Of a stretch of 64,000 nt of DNA, positions 43,625 to 53,695 are shown one piece after another; position 1 is the first letter of the stretch, and each line of letters starts with the position of its first letter. The position numbers were made by a program, and so were the translations under genes. The notes beneath the pieces are model-generated. The model saw only the letters and a list, made by a program, of their open reading frames with translations. It was not told the DNA's origin and did no database searches. The stretch is from Cliona cf. orientalis (lineage: Eukaryota; Porifera; Demospongiae; Clionaida; Clionaidae). Location: positions 34,271,235-34,335,234 of the forward strand of contig OZ005689.1 of NCBI GenBank assembly GCA_963930775.1. Reading direction: 5' to 3'.

Positions 43625-44450
43625 GTACAGCACGCATATAGATTGCAACTGGAAGTGGTGTTGATGTTATTGCAGGCAGTGGACTGCACCTTGCATCGCT
43701 TCTTGTATCTACTACAATTGCAATAATTAAGAATAAATTAAGTCTTCTGGTATGACACAGTGCCTTTTTTAAGTTCTCTGAAAAAAAAACATCCACTGTC
43801 ATCTTTAGAAGTTTTATGAGGTATAGGCTTTACCTGGCACAATGTAGTTCAACACTCTTTCCGCATCCTGCAGGTCCTAGAAATCATGTTTGTTTAATCC
43901 TCGGCATGCATGTTCATGGATTACAGCATCTATAGATAATAGCTATGGCTACCGTACTGAATGCTCAGTGTGTGTGCATGGGTCTGCCTCAATGTTAGCT
44001 GGTTGCTTGTAAAGAAGTTGTGATCGAATGCATATGTACGAACTCTTCGTATTGAATTAACCTCCTTCATACAGCGTGAGCTATGGTAGGATTTGATAGC
44101 CTTCAACCTCAAGGTGAATGGATCATTGACATGCCGTCTACCTATAGATCTAGATCTGGTGCACCAGAGATGGATAGTAGCTTGGGGCCATGGGATATAA
44201 TGCAACATAAAAGAGAGAGGGGTTTGGGTTATTATGCACTCTTGATATAATATAATAATATGATATCCATTCTAGGATGGAGTTGATATGGTTTTTTAAT
44301 CGTTATTTGTCTGTAACAGGACCAGTCAGACTGCATGACCCAAGAAACAATGAAATCTTGATCTAAAGGATAGAAACTGAGTATAATTTGCCACCGCAAG
44401 ACAGTGGGACTTGGATAGAGCCTCAAGGCACTCTTCGGAGATCCTGCCAG
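43625..44450. other. Intergenic, no gene recognised
   Basis: TAATCCTCGGCATGCATG at 43897 recalls the start of the CTCGGCGCATGC repeat family. Otherwise no structure noted. Confidence 0.35.
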
Positions 44451-44674
44451 TGCACCTATCAATGTAATGCCCCACTAATTGACATAGAAACCAGAGCCCC
44501 AGACGGGGGGGATTTGACATGCATAATTTTGTCAAACCTCCCTACCCTGAAGGGGGATTTGACAGATCGACTAGGCTAGCGCTGGCTCCACCTTCGGGAA
44601 ATTGATGAATTAATTAGTCAAATCCCCACCTTGCCCCCTACAGTACCCAAGAGGGAATTACATTGATAGGTGCA
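44451..44674. mobile_element. 224-bp MITE, TGCACCTATCAATGTAAT ends
   Basis: TGCACCTATCAATGTAATGC at the left and GGAATTACATTGATAGGTGCA at the right are inverted copies with one mismatch. The interior repeats GGGGGATTTGACA in one direction and GTCAAATCCCC in the other, again an inward-facing module layout. Confidence 0.75.
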
Positions 44675-44679
44675 TGGTA

Positions 44680-46255
44680 AGACTATTCACGAGCATAATG
44701 AGGAAGGGAAAGTGGCAGATCAGATCAATATCCAAGTTTCAATGTTGCACTGGTTTATTCCTAGCGAAGCGAGGTTTATACGTGGGTTCTGAATGTCATG
44801 ATATGGCTTCTGGGTGTATATCTCGTAAATTTTTGTCCACTCAGGGCACATCACCTGGTGCATCAGCATCAAAAGTTGTAGGCTCCCTCGAGGTGATGGT
44901 GCAAGGCCTATAAATTCTACGGTTCTACTGGACTCTGCTCACCGGGTAGCTATTCCATTAATTTTGATGATGCTACACCACCTGAGGAACATAATTGCAT
45001 CTTGATGGGTATTTGAGCGATCCCTATGGGGTAAAAACACCATATGGATTGATGCTAAGGGTAACATGTTGAAAATTGACTTGTCTAAGTAGTAGTACAT
45101 GTATGCTCGGAATTTAGGTGTCTGAGGGGATAGGTACATTGTTCTTGCTCAACCAGATATGAGGATACCGAGGAAAATTTGATATGTCTTGGGGATGCAG
45201 GATTACTTCATTAGGGTGTCTCAGGGTACTTTTCGAGTTTTAATTGGTCCACAGGGGAAATTTAATTGCGTCCAATGGGAGAGTGAGCTAGTTAATGGTG
45301 TATAGGGGGTCAAATCCTCAGGATTGACAATATAACAGGCTATTTTGTTTGCTAATCCTGCAGCATAGGGCCAAGACTAGGGTAGAACACCCTTGTCACA
45401 TGGTGTACATGTGCATTGCACTGTACTAACTTTTGCACGGGTAGTACTATTAATTGCTGGACTTGAATTCTCTGTTCTGGATTCTGGACTCTAATGCTTG
45501 ATTTTTTATTATTGAATTACTTGGATCTATGCTTGGATACCATGTGTACCAGGAAAGTGCGAATGTGACCCGACAACATATAAAAATGTAGTCTCCCAGC
45601 ACACCTACTGATTCCCATGACACAAGTTCTGCTGGTATGAAAGATTTTGCTCTTCCTGCTCAAAGGAAGAGCTAGTTGCTGTACTGGAGCCACAAAATAT
45701 CCACACATATGGACAGTAATTTCAGGAAAACAGTCCACATCTCCACAAACCCAAGCACCGAAGATCCTCTGGATCGTGTACTGTTGTAAAAATCATGAAA
45801 ATGTGCATTTTTATCACCTCTGTCTGGACCAGCAGACTTTGGAAATAGCTTTGATAAACTTTAATAATTGTGATTCCATGGCACAACATGCCTAGGATTT
45901 TCAATAACTCCAAGTTTCGAAATACTGCCTACTGTCATTACATTTTATGGTTTCATGGCTAGGATATTGAAAGAGAAAAATGATCATGCATCAAATGGGC
46001 AATTCGATCTCACTACCCTGAGCCGGATGGTGTATACACTGGATACCATGAAGCTTTGTAAATAGATAATCATAATCCATCCACCAACAAAGTTGATAAC
46101 TATTGAATGTACTCTAATAAACCATTCATACACTCTTGATCATTGTATACCACTCCATCAACCAACAGTACACACCAGTATTGTACTTATATTTGTGCAT
46201 GTTCCATAATCTTTTTGGAAACATGTTGCTCAAGAAGTAATTCTGTGGGGAGAGC
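44680..46255. other. Intergenic, no certain gene
   Basis: Minus-strand frames at 45517-45738 and 45722-45913 look somewhat protein-like and could be further decayed exons of the minus-strand transposase-like gene, but I could not match them to it. No other feature recognised. Confidence 0.35.
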
Positions 46256-46259
46256 AGGG

Positions 46260-46772
46260 CAGGAGGCGATATTAGGAAATAGAGTCTTTGATACAGCACT
46301 CTTCACACCCATAGTCAACACTCCACACATTTGTCCACATGCCATTGAGAAGTGTGACATCCCCACTTCCTTGAAAGTTGTGATAGATAAATGCAAGCTG
46401 AACTCTAGCCACATATGCATCGTGCTTGTAGCCGATCCTCTTTGGAGCATAACTCAATATTAAAATTTAATTGTGGAAAGACTGTGTGTGTATGTGCATG
46501 TAGTAGACTGATAAGTACAGAGCAAGAATAAATACTTCCTATAATGTATCGTACCTCAAGTCCTCCTATGTGTCTGTTCTTTACATAATATGGCAAGGAT
46601 TCAGCCATCTAGCATCGAAAATTATTTCCCTAAGACACTCAGCAGCTGGAGACTTGTTGCTCAACCAGCCAGACCTTGCCATCTGTAGGTTGCTGAATAG
46701 GATCGTGCATACATTTCCTGTAGCCCACTCATGATTATTACACACATGGTGTATAATACTGACCCACAATTC
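46260..46772 (-). pseudogene. 3' exons of a decayed multi-exon DDE-like transposase-related gene
   Basis: Exon 46555-46772 has acceptor CATGCTGTAG and donor GTACGA. It encodes WVSIIHHVCNNHEW, then WLSNKSPAAECLREIIFDAR, then after a 1-nt shift ESLPYYVKNRHIGGLEV. The next exon (about 46260-46452) encodes SYAPKRIGYKHDAYVARVQL AFIYHNF and then drifts out of register. This order matches a family of uncharacterised, multicopy RNase H-like proteins that I recall from corals, sponges and fish (a KW.SI.HHV.N.H block, then a CPKR...AR.QLA..HN block). The frameshift and lost 3' portion mark it as decayed. Its 5' exons appear on the far side of the DIRS element, at 52427-53020. Confidence 0.55.
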
Positions 46773-46821
46773 CTACAGCATGAAGGGTATAATATACAAG
46801 TATATTATTTTTATAATAATT

Positions 46822-46978
46822 ATTGCATATCAGAAGGTTCAGGCTCCTTATCACAACGTGATAGGCCTCTATCACCGGAAATCTGCGGTATTTGACGTCA
46901 TACGACCACACCTACTAATTAAATCTTCACTCCCCTTCACCAGTGCGCATGCCCCAGCCCTTCCAGGCCTTTTTCACC
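46822..46978 (+). repeat. DIRS left inverted terminal repeat
   Basis: The inner part (46855-46978: ACGTGATAGGCCTCTATCAC, CGGAAATCTGCGGTATTTGA, CGTCATACGACCACACCTAC ...) is the reverse complement of 51660-51780 with about one mismatch. The outer 33 bases are unique to the left end and are mirrored only in the ICR. Confidence 0.85.
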
Positions 46979-47104
46979 GTTCGAGTTGATTTGATTTTTT
47001 GGTGCTCGTTGTTTTCTCGCACCAGATAGACGTCAGAACTACTCTATTGTGGACTATTTGAACGGCAGTTGGCGTGCTTACCTTCCTTTCAGGGTCAGAC
47101 AGCA

Positions 47105-48346
47105 ATGACCAGTCCTACGCACTCGGGAGCCGGGAGCGGCAATGAGAGCGATCAGGATGAGGTTAGTGCGAGTGTTTTAGCTAATTCCCTAATAGCCTCT
47201 AAAGAGGCCATGAATGTTTTGGGATCTGCACTAGCGGACCAGGTTGTTGGTGCCCTACAGGCCCAGGGCCTAGTCCCCTCTCAAGACCAGCTATTTGGCG
47301 GTCAGCCCGCCATGCAGCCTCGTGGTCATCCATATCACATGATGGGGCGGGGCTTCGGTGGCCCGATCCCCGCGCATGCTCAAATGCAGCAACCCGGGTA
47401 TGGTATGGCACCTTTCCTCCCTTCCCCAGATCAGTATGCCTGGTCAGGCCCTCATCAAGGGCAGTTTGCTAGGCCAAATCCCTCAAGGTTTGGGTCCCCC
47501 TTTGATCGACTGGGGCCTCCTGATCAATCTCAACCTTCCACTAGTCGAGCTCTGAGATCAGACTCTGGTAGCTCATCATCAATGGCTGCTTCAGTTACAA
47601 GTGAAGCAGGGGAGGAGGAGGGGGAGGGGGAAGATGGGGATACACTATCCCTGCATCCTGATTGGGACATTGAGTTAGAGCCAGGCCAAGGTTCAATCGA
47701 TGAAGGCCTAAAATCCTTTGTCAAGCAGTGTGTTCAGTCACCGCTTACAAATCAACAAAGGAAGAAGGCTCTGGAGAAATATCCACTCCCAAACGTCTCG
47801 GAGCTCAGACCTCCTAAGCTAGATATGACGATGAAACTGCTGGTGGGCAAATCAGTTAGCTCACATGATGGGTGGTTGCAAAAAATGCAAGCCCTGTGTT
47901 TGGATGCTTATGCCCCTCTGCTAAACTTGCTAAATGAGCAAGCCTCAGGTATCCAACCTTCAGTGGAGGATACGTCTTCCGCCGTTAAATGCTCCTTGAA
48001 ATTGATGGGTAACATTTTTTCCCGCTTAACCAAGGAGAGACGTCGCAAGGTCCTGGTGGGCATCCATAAGGATTTAGCTCACATGGCTGACGAGGAATTT
48101 AAACAGGCGGATGTCCTCTTCGGTGAGGACGTAGTTGAGCGAGTTAAAAAGCGACATGATGCGCTAAAAACCTTGAGATCAGTCAAACAGCCTTTTCAGA
48201 AAGGCGGCACTCAAAAAAGGAACCGGTTTGGGCGTCGAGAAAACCAAGGGTTCACTCAACAAGGCCGGTACAAAACCGGACAGTTCAAAAAGCCAAGGTT
48301 CAGCTTCCAACAAAAAGGTCAATCAGCCCCACCCAAAAGGGATTAG
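47105..48346 (+). CDS. gag: DIRS Gag-like protein
   Basis: About 413 residues from the first in-frame ATG (MTSPTHSGAGSGNESDQDEV). The frame is open further upstream to 47069 without ATG. The first half is rich in Gly/Pro/Gln/Ser with an acidic stretch (EAGEEEGEGEDGD). The central conserved-looking region (WDIELEPGQGSIDEGLKSFV, QRKKALEKYPLPNVSELRPP) is typical of DIRS/Ngaro-type Gag. The C-terminus is very basic (KRNRFGRRENQGFTQQGRYK), likely nucleic-acid binding, without a CCHC knuckle. It ends in TAG at 48344. The next protein's frame is already open from 48127, overlapping the end of this gene in another phase. Presumed role: structural particle protein of the retrotransposon. Confidence 0.75.
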   Translation: MTSPTHSGAGSGNESDQDEVSASVLANSLIASKEAMNVLGSALADQVVGALQAQGLVPSQDQLFGGQPAMQPRGHPYHMMGRGFGGPIPAHAQMQQPGYGMAPFLPSPDQYAWSGPHQGQFARPNPSRFGSPFDRLGPPDQSQPSTSRALRSDSGSSSSMAASVTSEAGEEEGEGEDGDTLSLHPDWDIELEPGQGSIDEGLKSFVKQCVQSPLTNQQRKKALEKYPLPNVSELRPPKLDMTMKLLVGKSVSSHDGWLQKMQALCLDAYAPLLNLLNEQASGIQPSVEDTSSAVKCSLKLMGNIFSRLTKERRRKVLVGIHKDLAHMADEEFKQADVLFGEDVVERVKKRHDALKTLRSVKQPFQKGGTQKRNRFGRRENQGFTQQGRYKTGQFKKPRFSFQQKGQSAPPKRD

Positions 48347-48348
48347 GG

Positions 48349-50551
48349 GATCTCCCACCTTGCAAAAGCCTAAAGATAGACTCCGCCCCACCCTCAGAAG
48401 GTGCGGGCAATTTAATCAGCAATCAAATACAGGTAGTTACACACGATCCAGTCCCAGACTGGGTAAAGGCAACACTAAGACCTCTAAACCTACACACCCC
48501 TTGTTCCGTCCCATTTCCACCCATCTCAATTCCACATCCAGTTCTAGCGGGCAGACTCCGCCTCTTTGTGGAGAACTGGAAGAAACTAACTCAGGACACA
48601 TGGGTCCTGAATTGTATCCAGGGGCTCAAGATATCATTCAGTACGGATCCTTATCAGAGAGGAATCCCAAGATCTGTAATGAGCAAGGAGGAGGAGATTT
48701 TCATATCACAGGAGATCCAATCTCTCCTGGACAAAGGTGCAATAATCCCAGCATCATATCACCCCGAGAATTTTTTCTCCACAATTTTCACTGTCCCCAA
48801 AAAGGGTGGCGAACGCCGTCCTATAATAAACCTGAAAGGTTTGAACAGGTTTATCCCCCATATCCATTTCAAGATGGAGGGTATACAATCCCTGAGGGAT
48901 ATTGTTCTTCCGGGGGATTTCATGATCAAATTAGATCTCAAAGATGCCTATTTTTCAATCCCTATACATCCTTCCCATTGGAAGTTTTTTGAGTTTCAGG
49001 TGGATGCACAAGATCTTCCAGTTCACTTGTCTTCCTTTTGGTCTCTCCAGTGCTCCCCGAATATTTACAAAAGTAATGAAACCAGCTATTACTTACCTCA
49101 GATCGCTAGGAATACGGATGGTCGTCTATTTGGACGATATGCTAATTCTAGCTCAGACCAAAGAGGAGCTCCTCAAATGGAGATCAATGGTCCTGGATTT
49201 ATTAGAGAACCTGGGTTTCCTCATCAACTACAACAAGTCGGAATTGGAACCCACCCAAAGTCTAATATTTCTCGGTTTTCTAATCGACACAATGAATATG
49301 CAGATCAGACTGCCAAAAGACAAGATCAGTCAAGCAGTTCAGGAGGCTCAGAAGCTCCTGGAGGCTCAGCAAGCATCAGCGAGACAGCTAGCCCACCTGA
49401 TAGGAGTTTTCTCCTCAACCCTTCCAGCAATCCTCCCAGCCCCCCTCCATTACAGAGGCCTTCAGCTTCTGAAGCATCAAGCCCTCAAGAAAGGAGGGTA
49501 CGATGTGATTCTTCCTCTCTCTCAGGAAGCAAAAGACGACCTGTCATGGTGGATTCAGAATCTGAGTCTGGTAAATGGACAACCCCTGGTGAGAGATCAA
49601 CCATCCCTCCTGATAGAGACAGATGCATCTCTGATGGGTTGGGGGGCAGTATGTCAGGAGGAGCGGATAGGGGGTCCCTGGACGGTCGAGGAGAAAGCAC
49701 TCCACATAAACTGTCTGGAGCTGCTGGGAGCTACATATGCGATTCAAGCCTTTGCCAAGGACAAACGAGACCTGGTAGTCCATGTGCGCATGGACAACAC
49801 CACGGCTGTAGCGTATGTCAATCATATGGGAGGAACGAAATCATCGAGGCTCTGCGCCATGACAAAGAACCTGTGGGATTGGTGTCTTCAGCGACATTTA
49901 ATCATAGTTGCATCCCACATCCCAGGGAAGCAGAATGTGGGAGCAGACCTACTATCAAGGTCAATTGTGGACCGTCACGACTGGATGCTGGATCCAATGA
50001 TATTCCAAGCGATCAATTCTCTTTGGGGTCCTCTACAGGTGGACTTGTTTGCATCCAGGATTACCAAGCAGCTTCCACGTTTTTTCAGCTGGAAACCAGA
50101 CCCACTAGCAGAGGCAGTGGATGCATTCAAGCAGACATGGACAGGGTCTACGGGATATGCGAACCCTCCATGGGGGCTAATTGGTCGTTGTGTACAGTAC
50201 ACCCTTCAGCAGGGTGCAACGATAGTGCTAATCACCCCATTATGGCCAGGTCAGCCATGGTACCCAACTCTGTTTCCTCTCTTACTGGACAATCCGAGGC
50301 TACTTCCTCTGTCCCCAGACCTGCTAATGAGCCCTCAGGGTCTCAAAATTCCACTTCCAAAAAGAGCCAATCAGTTGGTCGCATGGTACATCTCAGGCAA
50401 TCGTACCAAAGTGCAGGAATCTCAGACGAGGCTACTGCCCTCCTGCTCGCCTCATGGAGAGGCTCAACAACAAAAAACTACAACTCTTCCTGGAGAGTAT
50501 GGGAGCAATGGTGCATTCAGTCGAGCACCAATCCAATTTCTCCCTCTTTGA
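48349..50551 (+). CDS. DIRS reverse transcriptase-RNase H-methyltransferase, with one frameshift
   Basis: The N-terminal part lies in one frame (open from 48127; no early ATG): AGRLRLFVENWKKLTQDTWV, RRPIINLKGLN and KLDLKDAYFSIPIHPSHWKF. At a run of six T (48985-48990) homology passes to the next frame: RWMHKIFQFTCLPFGLSSAP, YLDD catalytic pair at 49127-49138, RNase H blocks ETDASLMGWGAV, NCLELLGATYAIQAF, MDNTTAVAYVNHMGG and HIPGKQNVGADLLSR. Then comes the DIRS methyltransferase-like region VDLFASR, LPRFFSWKPDPLAEAVDAF and an NPPW motif at 50162. Stop is at 50549. Five instead of six T would keep one frame, so it is most simply a 1-nt insertion inactivating RT; recoding is possible but unproven. 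Function: copies the element's RNA. The methyltransferase role in DIRS elements is uncertain. Confidence 0.8.
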
Positions 50552-51414
50552 GTGATATTCTAAATTTTATAACTTTTCAATTTCACCAGGGAAAGCAATA
50601 TAGATCACTTAATTGCTACAGGTCAGCCCTGTCTTCAGTTTTAGCACCCATTGAGGGTTTTGACATTGGTCGCCATCCTCTAGTATGTAGAATACTAAAA
50701 GGAGCTTTTCAATTACGGCCACCAAAGGCAAAATACACCACATTTTGGTCTGTTGAGCAAGTACTCAGCCATTTGGCAAGCTGGGGAGATAATCAGTCTC
50801 TTCCCCTACAGAAGCTTACATGGAAGTTGGCTATGCTACTGGCGTTGTGTTCAGCGTCGCGAACCTCAGACCTGACTAAACTTTCCATTAGTCACCGGGT
50901 TTTCTCTAATGAGAAAGTAATTTTTTATCCCACTGGGTTGGCAAAGCAGAGCAGTCCAGATAATTTACCAACTCCTATTGAGTTTCATGCTTTCCCAGAC
51001 AATTTACTGTGTCCAGTAGAGTGTCTACAAAGATATGAAGCAATCACGACTTCCTTCAGAGTGAAGTCTGAGCAACAGCAACTCTTTTTAAGTATAAAGA
51101 AGCCACATTCTCCAGTGGTGTCCTCTTCTGTTGCTCGGTGGCTAAAATCAGTTTTAGCCTCTTCAGGGATTGATACATCCATTTTCTCAGCTCATTCCAC
51201 ACGTGGAGCATCAACTTCGGCTGCTTCACTAGCAGGAGTAACAACACAGCAGATTTTATCCACTGCTGATTGGTCTACAGCCAATGTTTTCAAGAAGTTT
51301 TATTTCAGAGATAGGCAGGTTCAGTCTCCTCGCCAGGGTTTTAATCTCTCTGTATTGTCAGCTTCAAAGTCACGTTGTGATAAGGAGCCTGAACCTTCTG
51401 ATATGCAATTGTAG
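50380..51414 (+). CDS. DIRS tyrosine recombinase
   Basis: Occupies the frame of the RT N-terminus and overlaps the end of RT by about 170 nt. The start is uncertain: MVHLRQSYQSAGISDEATAL is near the beginning, and the frame is open all the way from 48127. Core-binding part: LLASWRGSTTKNYNSSWRVW. Catalytic residues: Arg in SASRTSDLTKL (50860), His and Arg in AHSTRGASTS (51193 and 51202), Trp in STADWSTA, and nucleophile Tyr in KKFYFRD (51301). It ends TAG at 51412, inside the start of the ICR. It replaces an integrase, inserting the circular DNA copy by strand exchange. All expected catalytic residues are present, so this gene looks intact. Confidence 0.85.
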   Translation, partial: RMVHLRQSYQSAGISDEATALLLASWRGSTTKNYNSSWRVWEQWCIQSSTNPISPSLSDILNFITFQFHQGKQYRSLNCYRSALSSVLAPIEGFDIGRHPLVCRILKGAFQLRPPKAKYTTFWSVEQVLSHLASWGDNQSLPLQKLTWKLAMLLALCSASRTSDLTKLSISHRVFSNEKVIFYPTGLAKQSSPDNLPTPIEFHAFPDNLLCPVECLQRYEAITTSFRVKSEQQQLFLSIKKPHSPVVSSSVARWLKSVLASSGIDTSIFSAHSTRGASTSAASLAGVTTQQILSTADWSTANVFKKFYFRDRQVQSPRQGFNLSVLSASKSRCDKEPEPSDMQL

Positions 51415-51489
51415 AATGGCTAAGCACATACAATGTGTGCAAGCTATTCAAAATTGTATGAGGAAGGTGAAGGCGGAGTATCACAACGT
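51371..51489 (+). repeat. DIRS internal complementary region (ICR)
   Basis: The left part (51371-51409) complements the element's left tip and the right part (51410-51489) complements its right tip, meeting at GCAATTGTAG. The last codons of the recombinase overlap it. ICRs template the completion of the ends and circularisation in DIRS elements. Confidence 0.9.
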
Positions 51490-51659
51490 CCCACCCTTGA
51501 GACCTTCAGTGGTCCCCATCCCAAGGAACTTGTTATATTTTTCATGCATTGTTAATATTGCAATTATTATAATAATGCTGATTGTCTTTCAAATTATTAT
51601 ATTATTATATACAAAATTAATATTATTATTAAGACAATTGCCAGAACTTTATTGCTCGG

Positions 51660-51859
51660 TTCAAAGGCCTGAAAGGGCTGGGGCATGCGCACTGGTGAAG
51701 GGGAGTGAAGATTTAATTAGTAGGTGTGGTCGTATGACGTCAAATACCGCAGATTTCCGGTGATAGAGGCCTATCACGTTGTGATACTCCGCCTTCACCT
51801 TCCTCATACAATTTTGAATAGCTTGCACACATTGTATGTGCTTAGCCATTCTACAATTG
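51660..51859 (+). repeat. DIRS right inverted terminal repeat
   Basis: 51660-51780 mirrors the inner left repeat. The outer 75-80 bases (GTTGTGATACTCCGCCTTCA ... GCCATTCTACAATTG) are mirrored only in the ICR. The AT-rich spacer 51530-51650 separates ICR and repeat. Confidence 0.85.
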
Positions 51860-52426
51860 TAACATACCCTAAAAAGTTCTGCATCTTAATTGCACTTTCT
51901 ACGCACAAACCAAAAATGGTTTCGAATAACTGGAGCCCACGGCCTACATGTACACAATGTTTGTAAAACTGGTATATACAGAGTACAGTAGGTGAATTCA
52001 AAGTCAACAAATCTTGAGTCTCAAGGTATCGAACAGTGTGCTGGATCGAAATGTCTCCATTACTGAAGTTATCACTGATGCCAACTGTCAGATAATTTCT
52101 ATAATGAGTAGGTTTATTCTTGTGTGAGTGTGTGTGTGTGTGCATACCTGCATGTACAATCCGTGTATGTACGCATGTCAGCATAAATGTGTATTTGGAT
52201 GTGTATTATGTGACTGTGCATGTACATGCAAGGTGTACATGTGTGTGTGTACCATCTACTAGACTGCCTCATTGTGTTTAGAGAAAACCCCATATTATCA
52301 AAGCATACACCATTCGTTGGACATGTGGCATAACTCATGCAAGTTGACCAAGAAGATCTCCCTGATAAACCATAATAACAACTGAGCAATGACATAGCAA
52401 TATAGCAAGCATATAGTGTACCTTAC
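51860..52426. other. Presumed intron/exon remains of the interrupted minus-strand gene
   Basis: By order, exons carrying the second acidic block of the transposase-like family should lie here. I could not identify them. A TG microsatellite (52117-52140) and CATGTACATGCAAGGTG-type tracts are present. Confidence 0.3.
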
Positions 52427-53020
52427 TTGTCGCTTATCTCCATGTTGCATTGATATCAATGTACCAGTCTCATGGTTCATCAGAGTGTATGTCCCTTCAC
52501 AGCAGAAAAGCCAGGAAAATCCATACAACAATCACCTGAAACAACAGAATCACACTGTTTCAACCCCTTGACTATTTTGCTTTTCAATGTGGTGTATTCT
52601 TGATTAACAGTAGGAGCAGTATAAAGATGTTGGAAGCGATAGTAGGTGTTAGGTGCAGTGTGACCTAGGCAAACAAATTTACAAAATCATAGAAATTGCT
52701 AAAACCCCAGTCCTGAAAATAAAATTGACGAGTGGACAATATGGTTGATGGCAAATCCAGCAGCATGGGTTGGTGATGAGTACCAGTGATCTCTGCAATG
52801 ATAGTTCATACACTATGCATGACCTTGTGTAACCGTGGAATCAACATCTTATTTGCAAACTCACTTGTGACGGGCTGTACACTGCAAATCCACAGTCGGT
52901 ACCCACAGATGTAGTAGCAAGATCAGTATCACAACCATCGACTCGGCACTTTCTCCCCAACAGCAGCAATAATTGGCTGACAAATTTTAGTTCTTTAGAG
53001 AGATCACTAGCTGAGTATAT
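52427..53020 (-). pseudogene. 5' exons of the same decayed DDE-like transposase-related gene
   Basis: Three minus-strand exons in order. About 53020-52865 encodes KELKFVSQLLLLLGRKCRVD, GCDTDLATTSVGTDCGF and AVYSPSQ, ending at GTGAGT. 52792-52668 starts after CATTGCAG and encodes DHWYSSPTHAAGFAINHIVH SSILFSGLGF, with a 1-nt shift, then SNFYDFVNLFA. 52535-52427 starts after TTGTTTCAG and encodes GDCCMDFPGFSAV, then after another shift GTYTLMNHETGTLISMQHGD KRQ, ending at GTAAGG. The block G-D-x-x-x-D-x-P-G-x-x-A ... TYTLM matches the first acidic block of the uncharacterised RNase H-like family named for the 46.3-46.8 kb exons. Two or more frameshifts mark decay. The gene continues at 46772 downstream on the minus strand, with the DIRS element in between. 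Confidence 0.55.
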
Positions 53021-53287
53021 AGGGATCATCACTGGATGAGTACTGCCTATCAGGACTATCTTGGTAATCATGCACAACTCCCTGACTTAGTAGTTTCAGA
53101 CACGAAGTCTTCAGCCATAGAGGTTTCTCTATAGTCACACACACACAATACTGTATCCTTACACAAACAGATAAATGTCAGATGATGCTTGCACTAGAAT
53201 AGACCCATCAGCATTGTTTTCCACAACCACCTCATCCAATATACATGTGGCTTGCTCTACATTTACAGACCTACAAAATAATATTAG

Positions 53288-53395
53288 TTGGTAGTTGCCT
53301 AGCAACCAAAGTTTTTATAGGCAATTTGCCGGCTATGGGAAGGGGTTGGGTCGTCATAAAGTAGGCCAATGATGAGCAGAGGTCAACTACCAACA
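53288..53395 (-). mobile_element. MITE with GTTGGTAG...CTACCAAC ends (inverted copy)
   Basis: GTTGGTAGTTGCCTAGCAAC opens it and GGTCAACTACCAAC closes it. The interior CGGCTATGGGAAGGGGTTGG is the reverse of 4982-5092. Confidence 0.65.
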
Positions 53396-53398
53396 AAA

Positions 53399-53469
53399 TA
53401 GTTATCTGCCAGTAGTTGGGGTGCATTCAACCATGCATCTCATGCACCCCAATTATTGGTAGATAACTA
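53399..53469. mobile_element. Hairpin element, TAGTTATCTG type, 71 bp
   Basis: TAGTTATCTGCCAGTAGTTG with GGGGTGCAT pairs with ATGCACCCCAATTATTGGTA then GATAACTA. It shares the terminal TAGTTATCTG(C/T)CAGT with 4634-4710 and lies, like that copy, close to a GTTGGTAG MITE. Confidence 0.7.
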
Positions 53470-53695
53470 TTACAAAAAAATTATGCATATAGTTTGATAG
53501 TACATACAGTATTCCAGTCCTTGTAGTACAGTACACTCAATGTGCTTTTGCTATTTTTCTATTCACAGTAAACCTGCTGTAATACTGAAGTCGTGCTATT
53601 TTGCTACCATTAATTCTAGGTGGCGTGCTATTTTGCTATTAATTTTTTGCTATTTTGTAGTTATGGTCTTAGAAGTTGTGCTAATTTGCTATTTA

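Larger units (their letters stand above)
46822..51859 (+). mobile_element. DIRS-type tyrosine-recombinase retrotransposon, near-complete
   Basis: About 5.0 kb. Split inverted terminal repeats flank Gag, RT/RNase H/methyltransferase and tyrosine-recombinase frames, with an internal complementary region (ICR) before the right repeat. ICR positions 51371-51409 are the exact reverse complement of the extreme left end (46822-46860), and 51410-51489 is the reverse complement of the extreme right end (51776-51855). This is the layout DIRS-1-like elements use to rejoin their ends through a circular intermediate. Left and right ends share ATT, and I see no target duplication, as expected of recombinase-mediated insertion. 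High identity between repeats suggests a young insertion. RT is broken by a single-base shift. Confidence 0.9.

Noticed and set aside
48228-48992. 254-codon third-frame ORF across the Gag/RT junction
   Set aside because: Overlaps two frames with clear Gag and RT homology; the sequence itself resembles no protein.
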